12,767 nucleotides of DNA from CAZYVU01 sp964651435 (GTDB taxonomy: Bacteria; Desulfobacterota; Syntrophorhabdia; Syntrophorhabdales; CAYQXL01). The stretch spans positions 1-12,767 of the forward strand of contig CAZYVU010000057.1 of NCBI GenBank assembly GCA_964651435.1. Reading direction: 5' to 3'. The notes under the pieces were generated by a model. That model ran no database searches and was not told where the DNA came from. It saw nothing but the letters and a program-made list of their open reading frames with translations. The position numbers were made by a program, and so were the translations under genes. Below are positions 1-6,652 of this stretch, in pieces (position 1 is the first letter of the stretch; each line of letters starts with the position of its first letter).

Positions 1-3
1 GTT

Positions 4-34
4 TATGTGTCTGAAATAACACACATATTTTTTT
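4..34 (+). terminator. AT-rich hairpin with T-tract, possible intrinsic terminator
   Basis: Bases 4-10 (TATGTGT) pair perfectly with 21-27 (ACACATA) around a 10-base loop, and seven T residues follow directly at 28-34. This is the layout of a rho-independent terminator, most likely for a gene that ends just left of the window. The stem is only 7 bp and AU-rich, so it would be a weak terminator. Confidence 0.35.
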
Positions 35-68
35 GCTACTGTCAAAGATCAGTTAAGCCAATGATTGC

Positions 69-84
69 TATGCATAGATGCATA
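69..84. promoter_or_regulatory. 16-bp perfect inverted repeat, possible operator
   Basis: TATGCAT at 69-75 and its exact reverse complement ATGCATA at 78-84 are separated by AG. A short, two-fold symmetric site in the leader of a catabolic operon is typical of a dimeric repressor or activator site. No regulator gene lies in the window, so the cognate protein is unknown. It lies about 125 bases upstream of the -10-like box at 210-215, which is far for a simple repressor operator. Confidence 0.3.
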
Positions 85-170
85 CTTGGTTGAGCGGAGG
101 CCGTTGCCGGGACAGGCAGGGTGGGACGGGGATTCCCTTCCAGAATCAAGGCGTTAAGCAGGCACGTGCG

Positions 171-198
171 CCGGTCTTCCTCGGCCGGTCTTCCTCGG
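171..198. repeat. perfect 14-bp tandem duplication
   Basis: CCGGTCTTCCTCGG occurs at 171-184 and again, without change, at 185-198. The second copy runs directly into the promoter-like segment before the aminotransferase gene. It may be a recent slippage duplication or a doubled protein-binding site. Confidence 0.8.
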
Positions 199-215
199 CA
201 CAAAAATTGTATACT
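197..215 (+). promoter_or_regulatory. candidate promoter of the transport/catabolic cluster
   Basis: A TATACT hexamer at 210-215 matches a sigma-70 -10 box at five of six positions, but no convincing -35 box lies 16-18 bases upstream. The same stretch also reads GGCAC (197-201), five A residues, then TTGT (207-210). The GG and the GT are spaced as the -24 and -12 elements of a sigma-54 promoter, but the -12 dinucleotide should be GC. Either reading would start transcription about 10-30 bases ahead of the ribosome site at 237-243. The two readings cannot be separated by eye. Confidence 0.3.
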
Positions 216-246
216 AGGGCGGACAAAACAAGATGCAGGAGGGACA

Positions 247-1548
247 ATGGGAAAGAACGCAGACTTGTTAGCGGAACGTGTGAAGCACGTGCCTCAGGGG
301 CCCGCTACAGCCCACCCGGTTTTTGCTGCAAAGGCTGAAGGGGCGGTCATCACCGATGTGGAGGGTAAAGAGTACATCGATTTTTCCGGTGGGATAGGCG
401 TTCTCAACGTTGGCCACTGCAATAAGGACGTCGTTGCCGCGGCCGAGGAGCAGATGCATAGGTTCATTCACACCTGTTTTCACGTGGCCATGTACGAACC
501 CTACGTGAAATTGGCAAAAAAGATGAATGAACTGACGCCGGGCGACTTCCCCAAGAAGACGATGTTCGTCAACAGCGGTGCGGAGGCCGTAGAGAACGCC
601 ATAAAGATCGCCCGCCACGCTACGGGGAAATCGGCCATCATAGCCTTCCAGGACGCTTTCCACGGGAGGACCCTTCTGGCGCTGAGCCTTACGAGCAAGG
701 CCAAGCCCTTTAAGGTCGGGTTTGGACCCTACGCCCCCGAGATCTACCGGATGCCCTACGCGTACTGTTACCGTTGCGCCTACGACCTTGAATACCCGTC
801 CTGCGACCTCCATTGCGCCCGGTGCCTGAGAGAGTTTTTTTACACGCACGTGGCGGCCGAGCAGGTGTCGGCCCTTCTTGTGGAGCCGGTCCTTGGCGAG
901 GGCGGTTTTGTACCGCCCCCAAAGGGTTTTCTCAATATCCTGCATGACATCTGTAAAGAAAGCGGCATTGTATTTATCGTCGATGAGATTCAGACGGGCT
1001 TTGGGCGCACGGGCAAGCTCTTTGCTTCCGAGCATTTTGAATTGGCGCCGGACATTATGGTCATGGCGAAATCAATTGCCGGGGGATTCCCCTTAAGCGC
1101 CGTAACGGGAAGGGCGGAACTTATGGACCACCCGCAGGTGGGCGGATTGGGCGGTACATACTCCGGCAACCCCGTCTCCTGCAGTGCCGGCCTTGCCGTG
1201 GTCGACTACATAGAGAAGCATAGCCTTCTTGCCCGCGCACAGGTCATTGGGGCAAAGGTAATGGAGCGGTTTCAATTGTTTAAGGAGCGTTATCCCGTTG
1301 TGGGCGACGTGCGGGGGCTGGGTGCAATGGTGGGCATGGAGCTTGTTGTGGACCGGAAGACGAAGGAGCATGCCACTGTTTACACAAAGGCCATTGTGGA
1401 TTTTTGTAGAGAAAAGGGGTTGCTCATGATGTCGGCCGGCACGCACTCCAATATCATCCGGCCCCTTATGCCCCTTGTTATCTCCGACGACCTTTTGGAA
1501 AAGGGGCTCGCGATCATAGGGGATGCCCTTGAAGCGGTCAAGCCCTGA
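247..1548 (+). CDS. class III PLP-dependent aminotransferase (GABA / omega-amino-acid type)
   Basis: This 433-residue protein is a fold-type I, class III aminotransferase, which moves an amino group (often an omega-amino group, as in GABA, beta-alanine or ornithine) to a 2-oxo acid through pyridoxal phosphate. The Schiff-base lysine is K275 in the segment MAKSIAGG. The cofactor aspartate is D246 in VDEIQTGFGRTG. The phosphate-binding SGAE (110-113), the F-H-G at 138-140, E213 and T304 of GGT are all present. Length is normal for the family. The start at 247 is chosen because AGGAGGG (237-243) sits just upstream; the frame is open back to 121 without a comparable site. An insert at about 172-195 has five cysteines (174, 177, 186, 190, 193). 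It is the first gene of the cluster and the only obvious nitrogen-removing enzyme, so it probably acts on an amine released from the imported substrate. The exact substrate cannot be read; gabT, argD-like and other omega-transaminase assignments remain possible. Confidence 0.9.
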   Translation: MGKNADLLAERVKHVPQGPATAHPVFAAKAEGAVITDVEGKEYIDFSGGIGVLNVGHCNKDVVAAAEEQMHRFIHTCFHVAMYEPYVKLAKKMNELTPGDFPKKTMFVNSGAEAVENAIKIARHATGKSAIIAFQDAFHGRTLLALSLTSKAKPFKVGFGPYAPEIYRMPYAYCYRCAYDLEYPSCDLHCARCLREFFYTHVAAEQVSALLVEPVLGEGGFVPPPKGFLNILHDICKESGIVFIVDEIQTGFGRTGKLFASEHFELAPDIMVMAKSIAGGFPLSAVTGRAELMDHPQVGGLGGTYSGNPVSCSAGLAVVDYIEKHSLLARAQVIGAKVMERFQLFKERYPVVGDVRGLGAMVGMELVVDRKTKEHATVYTKAIVDFCREKGLLMMSAGTHSNIIRPLMPLVISDDLLEKGLAIIGDALEAVKP

Positions 1549-1843
1549 TGAGCTGGATGCGTTTCTCGAAGGGCATCCTTTTGACGAGGATCATGCATAC
1601 CTTTTTATCCGGTACGACCGGTCCGTTGTGTCTATGGACCGGATCCGGCGTACGGTGGGAGAGGCGGGCATAGCAATACTGGATGAGGCGGTGGTATCGG
1701 AGGGCCCGGACGAGGAGCAGTCGGTGCTTCTCAAGCTTGACTCGCAGGATGCCCGGGACATTGTGCTGCGCATAGCGAGACATGAGCTCATTGCGGTCGA
1801 GGGCTACAATGCCTACGCCGGAAAGAGGGTCCTTCAGACGTGA
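1523..1843 (+). CDS. small protein with ACT-like (ferredoxin-fold) pattern, function unknown
   Basis: This is a 106-residue soluble protein. I do not recognise a named family. The likely secondary structure runs strand (26-31), helix (36-48), strand (50-58), strand (66-72), helix (74-86), strand (88-95). That beta-alpha-beta-beta-alpha-beta order is the one found in ACT domains, which often bind amino acids and regulate amino-acid enzymes; this assignment is inference from pattern only. The gene overlaps the end of the aminotransferase gene by 26 bases, so translation is probably coupled. The ATG at 1523 has no properly spaced ribosome site. The in-frame TTG at 1529 has AGGGG (1518-1522) at a 6-base spacing and could be the real start, giving 104 residues. 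Position between a transaminase and a hydrolase fits a ligand-sensing or enzyme-partner role. Confidence 0.75.
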   Translation: MPLKRSSPDELDAFLEGHPFDEDHAYLFIRYDRSVVSMDRIRRTVGEAGIAILDEAVVSEGPDEEQSVLLKLDSQDARDIVLRIARHELIAVEGYNAYAGKRVLQT

Positions 1844-1883
1844 CGAGCGTGGCCAATGCGGAGAGAGTTGAAACCGAGGTAGA

Positions 1884-3170
1884 ATGATGACGAATGACAA
1901 GATGAATGAAGCGGTTATGCAAGAGGTTGATCAGTTTTTCGATGACCAGATCGCCTTTCTGTCGAAGCTGATTTCCTTTTCCACGATGGCGGGGCAGGAA
2001 GGGCCTTGCCAGACCTTTTTTGCCGATTCATGCCGCACCATGGGCCTTGACGTAGAGCTCTTCGAGGCCGACATGGAGACGGTGAAGAAACATCGGGCCT
2101 ACACCGAGATCGGATTGCCCTACGCGGGGCGGCCCAATGTCATCGCAAGGCTTAAAGGCCAGGGCGGTGGACGGTCCCTTATATTGAACGGACATATCGA
2201 CGAGGTTCCGCCCGAGCCTCTTTCCGAATGGACCAACAGCCCCTGGGCTGCCGTTGTCCGGGACAACCGCTTGTACGGCCGGGGAGCTCTGGACATGAAG
2301 GGAGGCGTTTCGGCCATGTTCTTTGCCCTTAAGGCCGTTCTCGCCGCCGGCATCAAACTGAAGGGTGAGGTGATCCTTGAAACGGTGGTAGAGGAGGAGT
2401 TAGGGGGGAGCGGCGGCACCTTGGCGTGCCTGATCCACGGGGTGACGGCCGACGCCATGGTTACCCCGGAGTGCTCCCAGCAGCGTATCTGGATATCCCA
2501 TCCGGGGATCAAGTACTTCCGCGTGCGGGTCTTGGGGCGGCCGACCCATGCCGCCCTTTCGCATGAGGGGGTCAATGCAATCGTAAAGATGGTGCCCATT
2601 ATCACGGCGCTGGACCGCCTTGACCGGGAACGGGCGGGCCGCCTGTCTTACCCCCTCCTGAGCCGGGATACGGGCAGGTCCTGTAACCTCTCCCTCGGAA
2701 AAATGCTCGCCGGAGAATGGGTGTCCACCGTTGCCGGCTGGGCCGTCCTCGACTGCCGGGTTGGGTTTGTGCCGGGAGAAAATGGAAGATCGGTGATGGA
2801 AGAAATCGAAAAGACAGTCACGGACGCGGTCAAGGATGACCCCTGGTTTGCGGAACACCCGCCGGAGATCGAGTGGTTCGGCTGGAATGCCGAGCCCTGG
2901 GTGGAGCCCGAAGATTCTCTCGTCATCAAAAAGATGGTGGAAGCGAGTGCAAAGGTGCCGGGCATGGAGGCGAAGGCCACGGCAGCGCCATGCGGCCTCG
3001 ACTCGCGGTTTGGGCTCATGTTCGGAACCCCCTCCATCTCTTTCGGCCCAAAGGGGGGCAGCCTCCACGGTGTCGACGAATGGGTTGACCTTGAGTCCCT
3101 GCGGGGCCTTACGAAGGTTTACGCGCTCTTTATCTGCGACTGGTGTGGTGTGTCGGGTCAGGAGGAATAG
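1884..3170 (+). CDS. M20-family metallohydrolase (ArgE/DapE/ACY1/CPG2 group), copy 1
   Basis: This 428-residue cytoplasmic enzyme (no signal peptide) belongs to the di-metal M20 amidohydrolases, which cleave N-acyl amino acids, dipeptides or related amides. All expected metal and catalytic positions are visible: H104 and D106 in GHIDEV, the bridging D137 in GRGALDMKGG, the glutamate pair E171/E172 in VEEELGG, E196, and H395 in SLHGVDE. The lid domain falls at about 205-320 and includes H222 in RPTHAA. The length suits a full catalytic plus lid architecture. GAGGT (1876-1880) precedes two adjacent ATG codons at 1884 and 1887; the second has the better spacing. Its stop codon overlaps the livH start by one base, tying it to the importer. 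A second, diverged copy lies at 7988-9256. Family membership is firm; the substrate (acetylornithine, succinyl-diaminopimelate, dipeptide or another amide) is not determinable by eye. Confidence 0.9.
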   Translation: MMTNDKMNEAVMQEVDQFFDDQIAFLSKLISFSTMAGQEGPCQTFFADSCRTMGLDVELFEADMETVKKHRAYTEIGLPYAGRPNVIARLKGQGGGRSLILNGHIDEVPPEPLSEWTNSPWAAVVRDNRLYGRGALDMKGGVSAMFFALKAVLAAGIKLKGEVILETVVEEELGGSGGTLACLIHGVTADAMVTPECSQQRIWISHPGIKYFRVRVLGRPTHAALSHEGVNAIVKMVPIITALDRLDRERAGRLSYPLLSRDTGRSCNLSLGKMLAGEWVSTVAGWAVLDCRVGFVPGENGRSVMEEIEKTVTDAVKDDPWFAEHPPEIEWFGWNAEPWVEPEDSLVIKKMVEASAKVPGMEAKATAAPCGLDSRFGLMFGTPSISFGPKGGSLHGVDEWVDLESLRGLTKVYALFICDWCGVSGQEE

Positions 3171-4030
3171 TGTTCTTACAGCAGCTCATCAACGGACTGA
3201 TTCTGGGCGGGGCTTATGCGCTCATCTCCGTGGGTCTGACCATGAGCTTCGGCATCATGAAGATCTCCAATTTTGCCCACGGGACGATCTACATGCTGGG
3301 TGGCTATGCCTGCTACTTCTTTGGGCAGCGCCTGGGCCTTCCGTTTTTTGTTTCCGTCGCCCTGGCCATGGTGGCCATAGGCCTTGTGGGCATTGTCTTT
3401 GAACGGCTTGTCTTCCGGCCCATCTACGAAGGCCCCCATCTCAACGACCTGCTCGTGTCGCTGGGCCTTCTCATCTTCCTGGAGAACGGAGCCCAACTGC
3501 TCTGGGGCTCAGAAACCCTCAAGGTTTCCGCCCCCTACACGGACACGATGGTTTCCATCTTCGGCGCCCTGTGCACCTTGCAGCGCCTCGTGGTCCTCAT
3601 CGCGAGCATCGTTCTCATCGCTGCCCTTTACGCCTTCCTCGGTTACACAAAGACGGGCAGGGCCATCGTGGCGACCTCCCAGAACCCGAGGGGTGCCTCT
3701 CTTGTAGGTATCGACATCCCCAGAATATACATGCTCACCTTTGCCATCAGCTCGGCCTTCGCGGCGGCGGCGGGAGCTCTCCTTGCACCAATATTCTATG
3801 TCTACCCCACCATGGGCGGCATGCCCCTGCTCATCGCCTTCGTTGTCGTAGTCCTCGGCGGCATGGGCAATGTTCAGGGGGCGGTGGTGGGCGGATTCCT
3901 CATCGGCATAGCCGAGAGTCTGGGGGGCGCCTACATCTCATCGGATTACAAGAATGCCTTCGCATTCATCATTCTTATCGGTATGCTCCTGATCAGGCCT
4001 CAGGGGCTTTTCGGCAGGAAGGCATCATGA
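3170..4030 (+). CDS. livH: HAAT-family ABC transporter permease, LivH type
   Basis: This 286-residue integral membrane protein is the first of two permeases of a branched-chain/hydrophobic amino-acid type importer. It opens with the typical LivH segment FLQQLINGLILGGAYALISV, followed by GLTMSFGIMKISNFAHG. Near its C-terminus it has the cytoplasmic loop GGMGNVQGAVVGGFLIG that contacts the ATPases. Hydrophobic segments run throughout. The GTG at 3170 is taken as the start because AGGAGG (3160-3165) precedes it and the length then matches the family; the frame is open upstream to about 3143 but those residues look unlike LivH. The start overlaps the M20 hydrolase stop by one base (TAGTG), and its own stop overlaps the livM start (ATGA). 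Related permeases also carry urea, amides and aromatic acids, so branched-chain amino acids should not be assumed. Confidence 0.92.
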   Translation: MFLQQLINGLILGGAYALISVGLTMSFGIMKISNFAHGTIYMLGGYACYFFGQRLGLPFFVSVALAMVAIGLVGIVFERLVFRPIYEGPHLNDLLVSLGLLIFLENGAQLLWGSETLKVSAPYTDTMVSIFGALCTLQRLVVLIASIVLIAALYAFLGYTKTGRAIVATSQNPRGASLVGIDIPRIYMLTFAISSAFAAAAGALLAPIFYVYPTMGGMPLLIAFVVVVLGGMGNVQGAVVGGFLIGIAESLGGAYISSDYKNAFAFIILIGMLLIRPQGLFGRKAS

Positions 4031-4992
4031 AAAACAGTGCAAAACACCTATTGCCCCTTCTGGTGCTGGCAGCGGCAATCCCCTTTCCCCTGATAATAGA
4101 TGACCCCTATTTCAAACATACGGCGAACGTGGCCTTTATCTTTGCTACGGGCATTTACGGGTTCAATATCATAACGGGCATAACGGGCCAGCTCAATATC
4201 GCCCACGCCGGATTTCTGGGGATCGGCGCCTACGCCTCTGCGCTTGCGGCGACGAAGCTGGGGCTCGCTTTTTGGCTTGCCATGCCTTGTGCCGTAGTGG
4301 TGACGGGCCTTTTCGGACTCCTCATAGGCTATCCTTCGCTCCGGCTGACGGGTGTCTATTTCGCCCTGACGACCCTCGGATTCGGCGAGATCCTCCATCT
4401 CGTCTTTGATAACTGGATCCCGGTCACCGGCGGGCCAATGGGCATTACGGGAATTCCTGCCCCGTCACCCATCCCTCTGCCGGGCGGGGGAGAGATTTCT
4501 TTCGAGAGCAAGACGGCGTTCTACTACCTGAGCCTTGCCTTCCTCGTCGTTGCGTTTTACATCAACCGGCAGCTTTTACGCTCCCGGCTTGGCCGGGAAA
4601 TGCTTGCAGTTAAAGAGAACGACACGCTGGCCCGGTCTGTCGGCATCGCTGTTTCGAGAACGAAGATCATCGCCTTTGTCCTTGCCACGATGCTTCTTGG
4701 CGCCTCGGGAAGCCTCTACGCCCATTATTTTCGTTTCATAAGCCCCGTCAGCTTCTCGGTGAGCGAGTCATTCCGCCACCTGACCATGCTCGTTGTGGGT
4801 GGAATGGGAACCCTCTCGGGGCCCCTTATCGGGGCGGTGCTCTTCACCCTGCTCCCTGAGCTTCTGAGAAGCGTTGAGGCCTATCAATGGGTTGCCTACG
4901 GCCTCATCCTCATGGTCTGCGTCATTTTTCTGCCCAAGGGCATTATGGGGTATGTGAAACAGATAGGCCTGAGAGACAAGGGAGATACTTAG
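4027..4992 (+). CDS. livM: HAAT-family ABC transporter permease, LivM type
   Basis: This 321-residue membrane protein is the partner permease of LivH. The family hallmark GITGQLNIAHAGFLGIGAYASA lies at about residues 53-74, and the ATPase-coupling loop GGMGTLSGPLIGAVL lies near the C-terminus. A periplasmic or loop insert rich in proline and glycine (around GIPAPSPIPLPGGGE) is common in LivM proteins. The start at 4027 overlaps the livH stop as ATGA and is preceded by an AGGAAGG-like ribosome site, indicating coupled translation. The reading frame stays open upstream inside livH, but that part is a shadow of livH and should not be included. Confidence 0.92.
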   Translation: MKNSAKHLLPLLVLAAAIPFPLIIDDPYFKHTANVAFIFATGIYGFNIITGITGQLNIAHAGFLGIGAYASALAATKLGLAFWLAMPCAVVVTGLFGLLIGYPSLRLTGVYFALTTLGFGEILHLVFDNWIPVTGGPMGITGIPAPSPIPLPGGGEISFESKTAFYYLSLAFLVVAFYINRQLLRSRLGREMLAVKENDTLARSVGIAVSRTKIIAFVLATMLLGASGSLYAHYFRFISPVSFSVSESFRHLTMLVVGGMGTLSGPLIGAVLFTLLPELLRSVEAYQWVAYGLILMVCVIFLPKGIMGYVKQIGLRDKGDT

Positions 4993-5001
4993 GATTTGGA
5001 T

Positions 5002-5787
5002 ATGGAAGAACTGCTTGTGGTGCAGAATCTGGATAAGCACTTCGGTGGCCTGAAGGCCGTAAACCAGGTCAACTTTACGGTCAGAGAGGGCGATTTCTTC
5101 GGCCTTATCGGGCCCAACGGCGCCGGGAAAACCACTATCTTCAACCTCGTATCGGGTTTTCTTCGGCCCAGCGGCGGAACCATACGGTACGGGGGCGTCG
5201 ATGTGACCCACCAGGCTGCCCATGTCATAGCATCTCACGGGATGGCAAGAACCTTCCAAAAGATCAACGTGTTTCCCGACCTTACGGTGCTGGAAAATGT
5301 GCTGACGGGGCGTCACCTCCAGACAAAGGCCGGCTTTGTGGGGTCGTTGTTTCAGACCGGTGCGTGGCGCAGAGAAGAGAAGCGAGCGAGGGATAGGGCC
5401 ATGGAAATTCTGCAGTCTGTCGGCCTTTCCAGCTGGGAGCACAGGCTGGCAAAGCACCTGCCCTTCGGATCCCAGAGGGCCCTCGGTATCGCCGTGGCGC
5501 TGGCGACGGAGCCGAAGCTTCTCCTTCTTGACGAGCCGGCATCGGGCATGAACAGTGAGGACAAGAAATATATTGCCCAACTGATCCGCCGCATTCATGA
5601 CTCGGGCATTACGATCCTTCTTGTGGAGCACGACATGAGTCTCGTGATGACCCTGTGCCGCCACATCCTTGTCGTTGATTTCGGCACAATGATTGCGGAA
5701 GGGACACCGGAAGAGGTTCGGCAAAACCAAAAGGTCATCGAAATTTATTTGGGAAAAGGGTACCAAAGTGTTGCTAAAGCTGACTGA
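5002..5787 (+). CDS. livG: HAAT-family ABC transporter ATPase, LivG type
   Basis: This 261-residue nucleotide-binding subunit energises import through LivH/LivM together with LivF. Walker A is GPNGAGKT at 37-44, the Q-loop glutamine is Q86 in ARTFQ, Walker B is LLLLDEP around 173-179 with D177 and E178, and the switch histidine is H210 in VEHD. The start at 5002 is preceded by AGGA (4991-4994) at a normal spacing. One oddity is the signature region, LPFGSQRALGIAVALA at 153-168. It departs from the common LivG form (L-x-Y-G-x-Q-R-x-L-E-I-A-R-A-L) at the E-I-A-R positions, so the LivG half of the ATP sandwich is somewhat degenerate. The gene overlaps livF by 20 bases. Confidence 0.93.
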   Translation: MEELLVVQNLDKHFGGLKAVNQVNFTVREGDFFGLIGPNGAGKTTIFNLVSGFLRPSGGTIRYGGVDVTHQAAHVIASHGMARTFQKINVFPDLTVLENVLTGRHLQTKAGFVGSLFQTGAWRREEKRARDRAMEILQSVGLSSWEHRLAKHLPFGSQRALGIAVALATEPKLLLLDEPASGMNSEDKKYIAQLIRRIHDSGITILLVEHDMSLVMTLCRHILVVDFGTMIAEGTPEEVRQNQKVIEIYLGKGYQSVAKAD

Positions 5788-6475
5788 TATCGACACCTAC
5801 TACGGGCGTGCCCAAACGCTGCATGGCCTCTCCCTGGAGGTGAACGAGGGCGAGATCGTGACGGTCCTCGGGGCAAACGGGGCCGGCAAGTCAACGACCC
5901 TTCTCACCATATCGGGCATTGTCCGGGCGAGACGGGGCTCCATCGTCTTCCATGGAAAGGCCATAGAGCGGGAGAAGGCAGGCCATATAGTGAAGCTGGG
6001 CATTTCGCACTGTCCTGAGGGCAGGGAGCTCTTTCCCGACATGAGCGTCCAGGACAACCTTAAACTGGGTGCCTTCGTCAGAAATGACGCAGGGGGCGTG
6101 GCAAAGGATCTTGACCACATGTACTCCTATTTTCCCAGGCTTTCGGAGCGGAAGAATCAGATGGCCGGTTCTCTCTCCGGGGGCGAGCAGCAGATGCTCG
6201 CCATAGCGCGGGCACTGATGAGCAGGCCGACGCTCCTCATGCTCGACGAGCCGTCGCTGGGGCTCTCACCTATCCTGGTGGAGGAGATGTACAGGATCAT
6301 TGAGGAGATAAACAGAGATGGCACGGCCATCCTTCTGGTGGAGCAGAATGTGGGTTCCGCACTCGAGGTGGCCAACCGGGGATATGTACTTGAGACCGGA
6401 AAGGTGGTCTTTTCGGGCACGAGGCAGGAGCTGCAGGGCAACGAGGCGGTCAAGAGGGCCTACCTCGGGGGTTAG
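5768..6475 (+). CDS. livF: HAAT-family ABC transporter ATPase, LivF type
   Basis: This 235-residue nucleotide-binding subunit pairs with LivG. Walker A is GANGAGKST at 35-43, the signature LSGGEQQ is at 136-142, Walker B is LLMLDEPSLGL with D160 and E161, and the switch position is Q193 in VEQNV, the usual LivF variant. GTG at 5768 is the preferred start, with AAGGG (5756-5760) seven bases upstream; TTG at 5771 is an alternative. The frame is open further upstream but overlaps livG and has no family-like sequence there. The start lies inside livG, so the two ATPases are translationally coupled. Length is typical for LivF. Confidence 0.93.
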   Translation: MLLKLTDIDTYYGRAQTLHGLSLEVNEGEIVTVLGANGAGKSTTLLTISGIVRARRGSIVFHGKAIEREKAGHIVKLGISHCPEGRELFPDMSVQDNLKLGAFVRNDAGGVAKDLDHMYSYFPRLSERKNQMAGSLSGGEQQMLAIARALMSRPTLLMLDEPSLGLSPILVEEMYRIIEEINRDGTAILLVEQNVGSALEVANRGYVLETGKVVFSGTRQELQGNEAVKRAYLGG

Positions 6476-6652
6476 GGGCGACCCTGCAATGTCGAGGTCG
6501 TCCGGTGCCGGGACGGTAAAAGCGTGTAAATGGGTGCACATGGGGGTGCATCTGAAAGACTGGCAGAGAAGCCAACGAAGTTGTCTGCGAAACGGAAGGC
6601 TGCGCTAACCGGTCTTTCGTCCGCAAAACATCAAAAAGGCGGAGGTGTGTCA
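6476..6652 (+). other. 177-base gap before receptor 1, leader or internal promoter region
   Basis: No gene is visible here. It holds a short inverted repeat (CGTCC at 6499-6503 and GGACG at 6511-6515) without a T-tract, a near-duplicate GGGTGCAC/GGGTGCAT pair at about 6532-6551, and the receptor ribosome site at 6641-6647. No convincing -35/-10 pair was found. Its length, compared with overlapping upstream junctions, suggests independent control of receptor 1. Confidence 0.4.

Noticed and set aside
268..1035. Long open minus-strand frame opposite the aminotransferase
   Set aside because: The plus strand has complete family motifs; the minus product shows no recognisable domain and is a codon-bias shadow.
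3571..4026. Upstream extension of livM
   Set aside because: It overlaps livH fully and codes for a low-complexity His/Arg/Gly-rich stretch unlike a permease; the ATGA overlap at 4027 is the natural start.
4768..5796. 342-codon minus-strand frame opposite livM/livG
   Set aside because: It spans the junction of two well-supported genes and has no domain or ribosome site support.
6499..6515. Hairpin after livF as a terminator
   Set aside because: The stem is only 5 bp and no T-tract follows.
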